Below, piece after piece: positions 1-8,865 of a stretch of 64,000 nucleotides of DNA (position 1 is its first letter; every line of letters starts with the position of its first letter). This stretch comes from Clostridiales bacterium (lineage in GTDB: Bacteria; Bacillota; Clostridia; Oscillospirales; Acutalibacteraceae): NCBI GenBank assembly GCA_019422525.1, contig JAHZDE010000002.1, positions 186,001-250,000 on the forward strand, in the 5' to 3' direction. The notes under the pieces are model-generated. The model was not told the DNA's origin. It saw only the letters and a list, made by a program, of their open reading frames with translations, and made no database searches. A program made the translations under genes and the position numbers.

Positions 1-681
1 AAGGCCCGTTGTGGTAATAATATCACCGGCTTCGATGGTGTTTTCCGAAGTCAGATAAGCCAGCTTGATATATCCTTCGTCTGCCAGCTGAATATCGCAG
101 CCGGTTACACCGGTATCACGGGTCTTTTTTGCAATAGCGCCGATTTTCGTATTGGGAGAAAACAGCGTGGTTACCCGACTGGAAGTGGTATACACCTCGG
201 ATACCCAACCGACCACACCGTCACCGGTAATCACAGGGTCGTTTTTCGATACGCCATTTAAAGAACCCTGGTCAATGGAAAAGCTGTAAAATACATCATT
301 CGGGTCTCTGCCTATTACCGTAGCCGGCAGCATTTGGTAATCTTTGTTGGCTTTTTTCAATTCCAAAACAGTTTCATACTGTTCGTTTTTTTGCTTCATT
401 TCATAATAATCTACCAGCTGTTCCCGCAGCTTGGTGATTTCTTCTTTCAAAGCATCGTTTTCGGCTTGAAGCTGTTCATTGGACACGGTAACATCCTCGG
501 CTAAAACGGCTGCATTGGTAGTAACACCGGTGCTGATTTTCTGCATGGGGGAGGAGATAAATCCCAGCAGGTTTGCAGTAACGGAGCTGCCTACACTGGT
601 AGTGTAGAGCATAAGACCCAGCAGGACAAAAACCGAAGCAAGCAAAATTTTAAAACTCCGGGTATGAAAAAAATCTTTCAA
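1..681 (-). CDS. mreC: Rod shape-determining protein MreC (3' end cut by window edge)
   Basis: MreC is the membrane-anchored scaffold of the lateral-wall elongation machinery, working outside the membrane with MreB, MreD, RodA and PBP2. The visible 227 codons show a basic N-terminus (KDFFHTRSFK), one membrane segment at about residues 11-28, a coiled coil at about 60-105 rich in Glu/Lys/Gln, and the start of the beta-domain (LPATVIGRDPNDVFYSF). I chose a TTG start at 681 because AGGAGG lies 9-10 bases upstream and no ATG fits between it and the membrane segment. It follows mreB in the same direction after a 204-base gap without a gene, which matches the usual mreBC order. The C-terminus lies outside the window. 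Identity is firm from composition, domain order and the mreB neighbour. Confidence 0.93.
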   Translation of the reverse strand, partial: MKDFFHTRSFKILLASVFVLLGLMLYTTSVGSSVTANLLGFISSPMQKISTGVTTNAAVLAEDVTVSNEQLQAENDALKEEITKLREQLVDYYEMKQKNEQYETVLELKKANKDYQMLPATVIGRDPNDVFYSFSIDQGSLNGVSKNDPVITGDGVVGWVSEVYTTSSRVTTLFSPNTKIGAIAKKTRDTGVTGCDIQLADEGYIKLAYLTSENTIEAGDIITTTGL

Positions 682-885
682 CAATACACGCCTCCTTGTG
701 ATGCAGGCCCCATCAGACAACTGCGGTACATAAGGAATCAAAAACAACGAAAGGGGCCCGGGGTCTGAAAATACAGAAAGGGCTATCGCTCATTTCCCAA
801 AGCAGAAGTGTCTGCCAGAAGGAGAAAAGAGCGGCAGCCCCTGCCGTACATTTACTTTTTCAATACGTTTCAAAGGGAGTACGGC

Positions 886-1899
886 TTAGCGGCGGTTATT
901 CTTATAGTACTCCCGAGGCATGACAATTTCCAAACGCTTGCCGGTACCATCCACCACGCAGTCCAAAGGACGCTCCGCAACATGGACGGGCATACCGGTT
1001 TCCTGTGCCACCAACTGGTCCAGGCCACGCAGAAGAGCGCCGCCGCCAGTCAACATGATGCCGTGGTCAATCACATCAGCAGAAAGCTCGGGGGGAGTCT
1101 TTTCCAGTGTGCTCTTAATGGCATCCACAATGGTCACCAGCGGGTCAGCCAGAGCATCCCGTACCTCGTCGGCATGAATGGTGACATTCTTAGGCAGGCC
1201 GTCTACCAGGTTGCGGCCCTTGATTTCCATGGTGACGTTTTCCATTTCCTCAGTGGGATAAGCGGAACCAATTTTGATTTTGATATCTTCAGCGGTGCGC
1301 TCGCCAATCAACAGGTTATATTTTTTCTTTACATAGGAAATAATGGATTCATCGAACTTATCGCCGGCTACCCGTACAGAGCAGGAGGTGACAATATCGC
1401 CCAGAGAAATAATGGCAACTTCAGCAGTACCACCGCCGATGTCTACGACCATACTGCCAGTGGGCTCTGCAACGGGAAGGCCTGCGCCGATAGCAGCGGC
1501 CATAGGCTCTTCAATCAGTTCTACTTCTTTGGCGCCGGCCTGACGGGCAGCGTCTTCAACTGCACGGCGTTCCACTTCGGTAACGCCAGAGGGGATGCAC
1601 ACAACCACACGGGGACGGCTGAAGGAATTGGATTTAATGGCCTTGCGGATAAAATGCTTCAGCATGGTAGCGGTTACGTCAAAGTCTGCAATAACACCGT
1701 CTTTCAAGGGGCGAACAGCTACAATGGAGCCGGGGGTACGGCCGATCATTTCCTTAGCCTGTGTACCAACAGCCAGCACTTCCTCGGAGCGAATATCCAC
1801 AGCCACGACGGAAGGTTCGCGCATGACAATGCCTTTTCCTTTCATAAACACCAAAGTATTTGCGGTGCCCAGGTCAATACCAATATCTTTTGAAAACAT
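886..1899 (-). CDS. mreB: Rod shape-determining protein MreB (bacterial actin)
   Basis: MreB is the ATP-binding actin homologue that forms membrane filaments and directs lateral peptidoglycan synthesis. At 337 residues it has the usual family length. The actin-fold motifs are visible: phosphate-1 loop (DIGIDLGTANTLVF) at the N-terminus, phosphate-2 loop (VVDIGGGTAEVAII) near the middle, and the adenosine motif (LTGGGALLRGL) near the C-terminus. The frame stays open upstream to 2034, but I place the start at 1899: an AGGAAAGGGG ribosome site sits just before it and MFSKDIGIDLG is the standard MreB beginning. A strong promoter at 2050-2078 and a terminator behind the upstream DUF4321 gene suggest that mreB-mreC form their own transcript. 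Confidence 0.97.
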   Translation of the reverse strand: MFSKDIGIDLGTANTLVFMKGKGIVMREPSVVAVDIRSEEVLAVGTQAKEMIGRTPGSIVAVRPLKDGVIADFDVTATMLKHFIRKAIKSNSFSRPRVVVCIPSGVTEVERRAVEDAARQAGAKEVELIEEPMAAAIGAGLPVAEPTGSMVVDIGGGTAEVAIISLGDIVTSCSVRVAGDKFDESIISYVKKKYNLLIGERTAEDIKIKIGSAYPTEEMENVTMEIKGRNLVDGLPKNVTIHADEVRDALADPLVTIVDAIKSTLEKTPPELSADVIDHGIMLTGGGALLRGLDQLVAQETGMPVHVAERPLDCVVDGTGKRLEIVMPREYYKNNRR

Positions 1900-2049
1900 T
1901 GAAAATTCCCCTTTCCTTCTGCCATCTTTCACTGGATGGGCGACATAAAAAATAAAACAAACTGTATCAACAACAAAATAACACGCTTTGTAAGAGGTGA
2001 GAAGCTTTGGCCATATCAAACCGAAGAAACCCACTGAATATTACGCTTT

Positions 2050-2078
2050 ATTATACCCCTTTTACAGCTTTTTCTCAA
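2050..2078 (-). promoter_or_regulatory. Sigma-A promoter of mreBC
   Basis: On the minus strand TTGAGA (2078-2073) and TATAAT (2055-2050) are separated by exactly 17 bases, 150 bases before the mreB start. It lies between the DUF4321 terminator and mreB, so it should drive mreBC. The gene-free stretch 1900-2205 holds only this promoter, the mreB leader and that terminator. Confidence 0.8.
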
Positions 2079-2150
2079 CAGGAAACTGGGGAAGAATCGC
2101 GGTTTTATGTAAAATTTATCAGAATTAACAGCCAAAAAGAATCCCAGACA

Positions 2151-2189
2151 AAAATTATGGACAGAGTGTCCCGAAGAGGAGCTCTGTCC
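2151..2189 (-). terminator. Intrinsic terminator after the DUF4321 gene
   Basis: Inverted arms GGACAGAG / CTCTGTCC enclose a GC-rich loop. They are followed on the minus strand by ATAATTTTTG. It lies just downstream of the DUF4321 stop codon and upstream of the mreB promoter, so it ends the zapA-U32-dut-DUF4321 group. Confidence 0.75.
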
Positions 2190-2205
2190 ATGAAAAAAGT
2201 GTGAA

Positions 2206-2472
2206 TTAATCAGCAATTTTAATACGGCTGTAGGCAATAATAGCGACTAAGAGAAAGATAGCCTGTGCCACGTTAAAGTTGACCACAATTCCAAAAGTCA
2301 GCTGAATCACATGCAGATTGATAAGGGTAGGCTCCAGCCCGAACTGGACTGGGATTGACAGCCAAGAGAGGAAAGAAATATTGGTACAAGCTTCTCCGAT
2401 TACCTGACCGAGAACGACTGCCAGCAGCAAAAGCACTATCAATAAAAGCGTGCGCAAAAAAGTACGTTTCAT
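2206..2472 (-). CDS. DUF4321 family small membrane protein
   Basis: A protein of 88 residues with two hydrophobic stretches: about residues 6-25 (LRTLLLIVLLLLAVVLGQVI) and about 62-82 near the C-terminus. Between them lies a conserved-looking region (FLSWLSIPVQFGLEPTLINL) followed by LTFGIVVNFN. This layout matches the DUF4321 family of Firmicutes, often found beside mreB, maf or radC. The biochemical role is unknown. The start at 2472 has GGGAGG upstream and the gene begins 18 bases after the dUTPase stop, so the two are probably co-transcribed. Context suggests a role in envelope or cell shape, but this is inference only. Confidence 0.8.
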   Translation of the reverse strand: MKRTFLRTLLLIVLLLLAVVLGQVIGEACTNISFLSWLSIPVQFGLEPTLINLHVIQLTFGIVVNFNVAQAIFLLVAIIAYSRIKIAD

Positions 2473-2490
2473 CGTGTTGGTTCACCTCCC

Positions 2491-2952
2491 TTACTGGCGT
2501 CCGGTAGAGCCGAATCCACCAGCACCCCGTGCAGTTTCATCCAGAAGTTCGGTTTCTTCCAATTCCGGCAAAAGCACAGGCTGGAGAACAAGCTGTGCAA
2601 TTCGTTCACCCGGCTGGATGGTATAGGCTTCCTGAGAGAAATTACACAGCCCAACATGGATTTCTCCCCGATAGTCGCTGTCGATGACACCGACTCCGTT
2701 AGAAAGGGCAATGCCGTGTTTGACTCCCAGGCTGCTGCGGGCATAAATCATGCCGACAGCCCCCTGCGGGATAGCAGCAGCAATACCGGTAGGGAGCAAG
2801 GCCCTTTCACCGGGAAGCAGACACAATGGTTCAGAAATGCAGGCACTGAGGTCAAATCCTGCACTTCCGGCAGTAGCCCTTTTGGGGAGCACTGCCTCGG
2901 GCCGAAGGCGCCTGACCAAAAGGCGGGTGGTGTTTGATTCGGGCGTATTCAT
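2491..2952 (-). CDS. dut: Deoxyuridine 5'-triphosphate nucleotidohydrolase (dUTPase)
   Basis: Homotrimeric dUTPase hydrolyses dUTP to dUMP and pyrophosphate, keeping uracil out of DNA and supplying dUMP for thymidylate synthesis. All five family motifs are visible in 153 residues: I AGFDLSA (31-37), II ARSSLG (71-76), III NGVGVIDSDYRGEI (85-98, with catalytic Asp91 and base-stacking Tyr94), IV ERIAQL (116-121), and V RGAGGFGSTG (142-151) at the C-terminus. Length is normal for a bacterial trimeric enzyme. The start at 2952 has GGAAAGGAAG upstream. It sits 88 bases after the U32 gene and just before DUF4321. Nothing suggests a phage origin; it is embedded in a housekeeping block. Confidence 0.96.
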   Translation of the reverse strand: MNTPESNTTRLLVRRLRPEAVLPKRATAGSAGFDLSACISEPLCLLPGERALLPTGIAAAIPQGAVGMIYARSSLGVKHGIALSNGVGVIDSDYRGEIHVGLCNFSQEAYTIQPGERIAQLVLQPVLLPELEETELLDETARGAGGFGSTGRQ

Positions 2953-3040
2953 AAAGAGTCTTCCTTTCCCAAAATTGGTTATTCACAACAGGTTCGAGGT
3001 ATCCACAGACTTTTCCACATTTTCAACAGTGTTTTCCACA

Positions 3041-5128
3041 TCACTCCCACCCACGATAATAAAGGCCGCGAGTGTAGTTTTCGCAAGGGTTTTTACCCTG
3101 TTTAAATTGCTGCATAATAGTTTCTGTTTCCACATTGTTTTCCACAGTGAAACGCAAAACGACAAAATCCTGATTCAAAATTTCCCGTTTTCGGTCGCAA
3201 AGAGACAGGGGAACGCTATTGAGAACTTCGATGTATCGATAGCCGGAAGTTCGGGTACACTGTACCGGGAAAGCAGCGCCTTTGCGGTCCCGAAGGACAG
3301 GCGGCTCTGTGCAGTTCATGCAGCCTCGGGGAGAGTTTGCTGCAGGACAGTTCCGGCAGAGCATCATAGGCAGGCGGCCGTAGGCAATGATTCCCCGTGG
3401 AATATCCGCTCCTAAAGAGGCACATTGCTGAAGGGTCAGCTCAAAGGAAAGCTCGGCGGAGGAAAAACCGTTTTCCTGTAACCAGTGCAGCGCAGAAGAG
3501 TTGGTAAGGTTCAGGGAAAAACCGGCATGAAGTTCGGCTCCCATTTCCCGAGCTACTGCAACGGCTCCCAGATTTCCACACCAGGTACGGCGAAAGCCTT
3601 CCTGCATCCTCTCTTCCAGCAAACGGAGGACGGTATCTTCTCCACCAAAAAAAGCACGGGGAAGAGCCAGCCCAACCGGATACCCCTCTTCCCGCAGGCG
3701 AAGAAGCTGCGGTAGGGGAGTGTGCAGAGGCAGCCAGATCAGCTCGCAGTTTTTAGCGCTTTCGCAAACCTGTGCTGGATGGGTAAAAAATGCACGAAGC
3801 TGGGGCGCGTTGGTAGGAATATGAGGAGGTTCCTCAATTTTTGGCATGGAAAACGCAATAGGCGAATGATGAGCGCGCACTTCCAGCATTTCAGAGAGTG
3901 CTTGGCGGCGCAGACGGTTTATCAGGGAAACCGGCACAGAAAGCCCCGGCTCCAGCTGACAAATTGCATTTTGGCATACAAAGGGAGTCCCACCGGTTTT
4001 TTTCAGCTGGGCAAGGCATCTCTCTTCATCCAGAGGGCGATTGACAGCCGGCTGCGGCAACGAATCACTGGTAACCTGTACTGTATGACCTTCATAGTCC
4101 TGTACAGACAGCTGTACCGGAGCACCAGCTTTTATAGTTAAAGACAGCACAACGGGAATATGGCTGCGTTCCTCCCGATAAAGGCCGTGAAGCCGGGAAA
4201 ACACTGCCGAAGTAGCACCGGTCACATCTTCTTTTGTGCGGGTTCCAAACATGGAAACGCCCAGTTTTCCGTCAGGATAACCGCTGGTAAAACCGGAGCG
4301 GGAAAACACCGATTCCAAATCGGACAGAAGCGCCGGGTCAGCTGCCTGACCATCGGCAGAAGCACGGCAAGCCGCGGTAGCAGCTGCCACATATTCCGGG
4401 CGCTTCATGCGGCCTTCAATTTTAGCGGAGCAAACGCCGGCATGCCGCAGCTGGTCCATACGGGTAATCATGGATAAATCCCGCAAGCTCAGGTCATGCC
4501 CAGTTCCACCCGGAGCTGAAAACGGAAGACGGCACGTTTGGGCGCACATGCCCCGATTGCCGCTTCTGCCACCTAAAAGGGCGCTGAAATAACACTGCCC
4601 GGATACAGACATGCACAATGCCCCATGGACAAAAGCTTCCAATTCAACAGGGCAGTTGTCCGCGATCTCCTTCATTTCCGTCAAAGAAAGCTCCCGGGCC
4701 AATACCACCCGCTCCATTCCCTGTTCATAGAGAAATTTTGCTCCGGCAGGAGTGTGGATACTCATTTGAGTAGACGCGTGAACAGGCATATCCGGAGCTG
4801 CCTGACGAATCAGCCGGAAAAGCCCCAAATCCTGTATTAACAAAGCATCGACAGGCAGGGAGCAGGCAAATTGTAAAAAACGCAGAGCCGCCGGGAGTTC
4901 TTCCTGGGACAATAGCGTATTGACAGTTAGATACACTTTTACACCCCGGCCATGGCAATATTCGACGGCCTGCCGGAGCTGTTCATCAGTAAAATTTTTT
5001 GCCGAAGCCCGGGCACTGAAAGAACTGCCGCCGAGATATACAGCATCTGCTCCGGAACGAACCGCGGCTTCCAAAGACTCCGGAGAGCCCGCAGGGGAAA
5101 GAACTTCGACAGAAGATGGAATGGTCAT
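3041..5128 (-). CDS. U32 family peptidase / RlhA-like 23S rRNA hydroxylation protein
   Basis: A U32-family protein of 695 residues. The U32 signature EAFVHGALCMSVSGQC lies at about 164-179, and further Cys residues at 195 and 199 give the C-x6-C-x15-C-x3-C spacing expected for an iron-sulphur site. The N-terminus begins with the typical VEVLSPAGSPESLEAA barrel entry. The middle part resembles the DUF3656 domain, and another Cys-rich patch (MLCRNCPAANSPRGCMNC) lies near residues 600-620. Proteins of this long form include E. coli RlhA, which makes 5-hydroxycytidine in 23S rRNA with prephenate; the historical 'peptidase' label may be wrong for it. The start at 5128 follows AAAGGAA. It sits downstream of zapA, separated by a terminator-like hairpin. 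Confidence 0.85.
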   Translation of the reverse strand: MTIPSSVEVLSPAGSPESLEAAVRSGADAVYLGGSSFSARASAKNFTDEQLRQAVEYCHGRGVKVYLTVNTLLSQEELPAALRFLQFACSLPVDALLIQDLGLFRLIRQAAPDMPVHASTQMSIHTPAGAKFLYEQGMERVVLARELSLTEMKEIADNCPVELEAFVHGALCMSVSGQCYFSALLGGRSGNRGMCAQTCRLPFSAPGGTGHDLSLRDLSMITRMDQLRHAGVCSAKIEGRMKRPEYVAAATAACRASADGQAADPALLSDLESVFSRSGFTSGYPDGKLGVSMFGTRTKEDVTGATSAVFSRLHGLYREERSHIPVVLSLTIKAGAPVQLSVQDYEGHTVQVTSDSLPQPAVNRPLDEERCLAQLKKTGGTPFVCQNAICQLEPGLSVPVSLINRLRRQALSEMLEVRAHHSPIAFSMPKIEEPPHIPTNAPQLRAFFTHPAQVCESAKNCELIWLPLHTPLPQLLRLREEGYPVGLALPRAFFGGEDTVLRLLEERMQEGFRRTWCGNLGAVAVAREMGAELHAGFSLNLTNSSALHWLQENGFSSAELSFELTLQQCASLGADIPRGIIAYGRLPMMLCRNCPAANSPRGCMNCTEPPVLRDRKGAAFPVQCTRTSGYRYIEVLNSVPLSLCDRKREILNQDFVVLRFTVENNVETETIMQQFKQGKNPCENYTRGLYYRGWE

Positions 5129-5164
5129 GCAAGTATTCCTTTCTGAATCCGTAAATATGCAGAG

Positions 5165-5197
5165 AAAACAGGGGCTGCCACTTTTGCGGCAGTCCCC
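5165..5197 (-). terminator. Hairpin between zapA and the U32 gene
   Basis: The arms GGGGACTGCC / GGCAGCCCC around a short loop, then TGTTTTCTCTG on the minus strand, form a weak intrinsic terminator about 30 bases after the zapA stop. The U32 gene starts only 40 bases further on with no obvious promoter, so this may act as a partial terminator lowering downstream expression. Confidence 0.5.
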
Positions 5198-5220
5198 TCG
5201 ATAACAGACGGGATGAAAAT

Positions 5221-5742
5221 TCAGGTATCATCCTTTTTACTGGTTTTTTCAAAAAAACTCATAAAGCCTTCCTGTTCCGGCGCAACAGTGGGTTTGAGAG
5301 GGTTGGAAAAGGCCCCCTTCTGCACGGAGGATTGGGGAGCAGGACGCTGGACAGGGGCTTCTTCCTGTGAAGGGGCAACGGCAGGGCCTTGCTGTTTTTC
5401 AGCCAAACGAGCCCGCAGAGTTTGGATTTCTTTTTTCATTTTTTCAATTTCCCGGCGGGCTTCATCGGCCTCCAGCCGTGCCCGGGAGGAGTCCTCCAGA
5501 TAGTCTTTAATCTGAGAACGCAGGTTGTCAGCGGAAGCTGTCGCCTTGTGGGAGCTGTCGCAGAAGTTCAGCGCAGTAATAATGGCGGCAAGTGTCAGGG
5601 AGACTCTGGGGTTTTGACGAACGAGAGATTCCATGAAGTCTTCTACTTCTTGTCCTAAGGACAGGACATATTCTTCGGTGTCTTCCGAGACCAGGCTGCA
5701 GGAGATACCGCAAATACTCAGCTTGACTTTATTTTTGCTCAT
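5221..5742 (-). CDS. zapA: Cell division protein ZapA
   Basis: ZapA binds FtsZ and bundles or stabilises the Z-ring. The first about 95 residues match the family: the beta-strand start KVKLSICGISCSLVSEDTEE, then VEDFMESLVRQNPR and LAAIITALNFCDSSHKA, followed by a long charged helix forming the coiled-coil tail. At 173 residues it is longer than a minimal ZapA of about 85-110, because after the coiled coil there is a Gln/Pro/Ala-rich disordered tail (about 115-173) ending in FMSFFEKTSKKDDT. Such extensions occur in Clostridia. The start at 5742 has AAAGGAG 9 bases upstream. It heads a group with U32, dut and DUF4321. Confidence 0.9.
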   Translation of the reverse strand: MSKNKVKLSICGISCSLVSEDTEEYVLSLGQEVEDFMESLVRQNPRVSLTLAAIITALNFCDSSHKATASADNLRSQIKDYLEDSSRARLEADEARREIEKMKKEIQTLRARLAEKQQGPAVAPSQEEAPVQRPAPQSSVQKGAFSNPLKPTVAPEQEGFMSFFEKTSKKDDT

Positions 5743-6260
5743 AAGGCAGCTCCTTTCTGCTTATACTGTATTTTCTTCATTATACGGCATTCCCTGAAAA
5801 TAAAAAAGGGGGTATTAAAAAGAATTCTGCTGACGCATGACGAAAGTTATCTGCTTTCCGGTGGGAAAAGGTTATGTGGTGTGAAAAAGGCATAATAGAA
5901 AAGGATGTTTTCCTCTGAAACTTTTAAAACTATTAAATATGCACAATAAAATGGGGCAAATTTCCCTAATTGAAATTTCCTTGAAAAATTTACAAAAATT
6001 AAGAAAAATCCCATAAGAACGCCGGTTGAAGGGGGATGTAAAAGTTGTGTGAGATAAATTCTTACCCCCTTGTATCAGGGCCGGGTTTGGTATATAATAC
6101 AAATAGTCATTTCGCTTGATTTCAGAAGAGCTTTTTATTGTTGTGCTGTCATTAATTTAGAATGGAACTTCGCCGGAGAATCGGAGTTCTGAACAGATGG
6201 TGGAAAGCTCCGTCGGAATCGCCAACAAACTCTAAAAATGTGTTGGAGGTTTAGATTGTT
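5743..6260. other. Divergent intergenic region between zapA and glgP
   Basis: This 518-base AT-rich stretch separates two divergent genes. It holds the glgP promoter and a leader of about 155 bases before the glgP start; the leader has short inverted repeats but no riboswitch I recognise. A TATAAT-like box for zapA lies near 5778-5783 with a poor -35. No credible ORF is present. Confidence 0.6.
6070..6098 (+). promoter_or_regulatory. glgP: Promoter of glgP
   Basis: TTGTAT (6070-6075) and TATAAT (6093-6098) are spaced by 17 bases, giving a strong -10 with a moderate -35. This predicts a 5' leader of about 155 bases. Confidence 0.65.
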
Positions 6261-8732
6261 ATGAATTATAATCTTTCCGTACCCCAGATTGAATCTTTGA
6301 TTAAGGAGAAACTCTCCCATAATTTCGGTGTCAGCCCTGAAAATGCGACCGATGAGCAATATTATAAAGCGGTGGCCCTGATTCTTCGGGATTTGATGGT
6401 TCGCGGCCGCAATGAATGCAAAGAAAAAGCTGAAAAGTCCGGCACGAAAAAGATTTATTATCTCTGTATGGAATTCCTGTTGGGCCGCTCTCTGCGGAAC
6501 AATCTGTATAACCTGCATCTGGAAGAGCCCTTCCGGAAGGCACTGGCCAACATGGATATTAAACTGGATGCTCTGTATGAGCAGGAACCAGATGCTGGTT
6601 TGGGCAACGGCGGCCTGGGTCGTTTGGCTGCTTGCTTTATGGATGGCCTGGCCTCTCAGGGCTATTATGCGATGGGCTATTCCCTGCGGTATGAATATGG
6701 TATCTTCCGTCAGAAGCTGGTGGACGGCTGGCAGACAGAGCTGCCCGATTTCTGGCTGCCCGGCGGCCGTGTGTGGATGCAGGAAGTTCCCGAGAAGTCT
6801 GTAGAAGTTCACTTCAATGGCCATATTGAGGAATACTGGAATAATCAGTATCACATTGTCAACCATAAGGACTATACCAAAGTAACCGCTATCCCTTATG
6901 ATTTGTATATCGCCGGCAACGACGGAAAGGGTATCAGCGTACTGAGAATTTGGAAAGCTCAGACCGATGAGTTTGATATGAACCTCTTTAACGGCGGTAA
7001 CTATATGCGTGCTATGGAGCAGAACGCTATGGCTGAAGTGATTACTAAGGTTCTGTATCCTGAAGATAACCATGTGGAAGGCAAGGGCCTGCGCCTCATG
7101 CAGCAATACTTCCTGGTGTCTGCTACCATTCAGGATATTATCCGCCGCCACCTGTTCAGCAACCAGTCTTTGGATAACCTGCCGGATTTGGCTGCTATTC
7201 ATCTGAACGACACCCATCCCGTGCTGGCAATCCCTGAAATGATGCGGATTATGCTGGACGAGTGTGGTTATGGCTGGGACGATGCTTGGAATATTGTTAC
7301 CCGTACCATTGCTTATACCAACCACACCGTTATGAGCGAGGCTCTGGAGTGCTGGGGTGTAGATATGTTTAAGATGTATCTGCCTCGTATTTATCAGATT
7401 GTGGAAGAAATCAACCGCCGCTTCTGTGCAGAAATGCATGCCCGTGGAGTGGATGGCTATAAAGTGGGCCGTATGGCACCTCTGAACGATGGCTATGTGA
7501 AGATGGCGAACCTGGCAGTCATCAGCAGCCACTCTGTCAACGGTGTTTCCCAGCTTCACAGCGATATTCTGAAAGATTCTGTTTTCAACGATTTCTATAC
7601 CGAGATGCCCCACAAGTTCAAGAATGTTACCAACGGTATCGCACACCGTCGTTGGCTGAATCAGTCCAACCCGGAACTGGCATCGCTGCTGGACGAACTG
7701 ATTGGTACCGGATATATTACCGATGCCAACGAGCTGGAAAAGCTGATGCAGTATAAGGATGATTCTGCTGTTCTGGCAAGAATGCAGAAGATCAAGCATG
7801 ATAACAAAGTGCGTCTGGCCGAGTATGTGGCAAAGAACTGCGGCATGAAGGTTGACCCCGATTCTATTTTCGACGTGCAGGTAAAGCGTATGCACGAATA
7901 TAAGCGTCAGCATATGAATGCCCTGCATATTCTGGCTACCTATCAGTGGCTGCGCGATAATCCCAATGCAGATTATACTCCTCACACCTATTTCTTTGGT
8001 GCGAAGAGTGCACCGGGCTACTATTTTGCCAAGCAGATGATTCGTATGATTTACGCATTGTCTCAGGTTATTAACAATGATCCTCGTGTCAATGAAAAGC
8101 TGAAGGTCGTATTCATGGAAAACTATCGCGTTTCTCTGGCAGAACTGATGATTCCGGCAGCAGAAATCAGCGAGCAGATTTCTTTGGCTGGTACAGAGGC
8201 TTCCGGTACTTCCAACATGAAGTTTATGATTAACTCTGCTGTGACACTGGGCACTCTGGATGGCGCAAACGTGGAAATCCATGAGGCAGTAGGCGATGAC
8301 AATATCTTCCTGTTTGGTATGACCACCCCCGAGGTGAACACGCTGAAGCAGAACGGATATCATCCGTATGAATATGTCAATAACAATCCGGTCATCCGTC
8401 GGGCTATGGAAGAGTTGCGTCGTGGTTTTGGCGGCGTAGACTTTAAGGATATTTATAACTCCCTGACCAAAACGGACCCCTACATGGTATTGGCAGACTT
8501 TGAATCCTATTCTCAGGTTCAGCAGCGTGCTGCACATGCTTATCGTGATCAGCGTCACTGGAATCAGATGGGTCTGGTAAATACTGCTATGGCAGGCCGC
8601 TTTGCTGCTGACCGGGCTATCCGCGAGTATGCAGACAATATCTGGCATGCAAAGCCCATTCCCGAGAACGTAACAGTGAAGCCGGCAAAGAAGGCTGCAG
8701 CCAAGGTTTCCCTGCTTGAGCCTCAGAGATAA
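6261..8732 (+). CDS. glgP: Glycogen/starch/maltodextrin phosphorylase
   Basis: GT35 phosphorylase releases glucose-1-phosphate from the non-reducing ends of alpha-1,4-glucans in the cytoplasm. The 823-residue length is normal. Visible features are the N-terminal YYLCMEFLLGRSLRNNLYNL region, the glycine-rich active-site stretch GLGNGGLGRLAACFMDG, the VTNGIAHRRWLNQSNPEL region, the VKRMHEYKRQ motif, and the PLP site EASGTSNMKFMINSAVTLGT with Lys654 as the Schiff-base lysine. The ATG at 6261 follows GGAGG. A short Lys/Ala-rich tail follows the conserved core. It is a single-gene transcript bounded by its own promoter and terminator, next to a GH13 enzyme, so it likely serves glycogen or maltodextrin turnover. 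Confidence 0.97.
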   Translation: MNYNLSVPQIESLIKEKLSHNFGVSPENATDEQYYKAVALILRDLMVRGRNECKEKAEKSGTKKIYYLCMEFLLGRSLRNNLYNLHLEEPFRKALANMDIKLDALYEQEPDAGLGNGGLGRLAACFMDGLASQGYYAMGYSLRYEYGIFRQKLVDGWQTELPDFWLPGGRVWMQEVPEKSVEVHFNGHIEEYWNNQYHIVNHKDYTKVTAIPYDLYIAGNDGKGISVLRIWKAQTDEFDMNLFNGGNYMRAMEQNAMAEVITKVLYPEDNHVEGKGLRLMQQYFLVSATIQDIIRRHLFSNQSLDNLPDLAAIHLNDTHPVLAIPEMMRIMLDECGYGWDDAWNIVTRTIAYTNHTVMSEALECWGVDMFKMYLPRIYQIVEEINRRFCAEMHARGVDGYKVGRMAPLNDGYVKMANLAVISSHSVNGVSQLHSDILKDSVFNDFYTEMPHKFKNVTNGIAHRRWLNQSNPELASLLDELIGTGYITDANELEKLMQYKDDSAVLARMQKIKHDNKVRLAEYVAKNCGMKVDPDSIFDVQVKRMHEYKRQHMNALHILATYQWLRDNPNADYTPHTYFFGAKSAPGYYFAKQMIRMIYALSQVINNDPRVNEKLKVVFMENYRVSLAELMIPAAEISEQISLAGTEASGTSNMKFMINSAVTLGTLDGANVEIHEAVGDDNIFLFGMTTPEVNTLKQNGYHPYEYVNNNPVIRRAMEELRRGFGGVDFKDIYNSLTKTDPYMVLADFESYSQVQQRAAHAYRDQRHWNQMGLVNTAMAGRFAADRAIREYADNIWHAKPIPENVTVKPAKKAAAKVSLLEPQR

Positions 8733-8757
8733 ACAAAACGTAAACATGATGTAACAA

Positions 8758-8808
8758 GGGCGGAGGCTTCTACAGTATCAAACTGCTGAGGTTTCCGCCC
8801 GCTTTTTC
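8758..8808 (+). terminator. Intrinsic terminator of glgP
   Basis: The arms GGGCGGAGGC / GTTTCCGCCC (with G-U pairs) and an inner CAGT/ACTG stem are followed by GCTTTTTCTT. It lies 26 bases after the glgP stop. Confidence 0.75.
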
Positions 8809-8865
8809 TTGCTATATTTTGATTGAAAGAAAGAAAAGAATTTACCGTAAAGGAGTCTGTGGAGT

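Noticed and set aside
808..1893. Plus-strand 361-codon frame opposite mreB
   Set aside because: Shadow of mreB, which has clear actin-fold motifs.
6135..8747. 870-codon open frame antisense to glgP
   Set aside because: It covers glgP completely in reverse, has no domain I recognise and no ribosome site; a by-product of biased codon usage.
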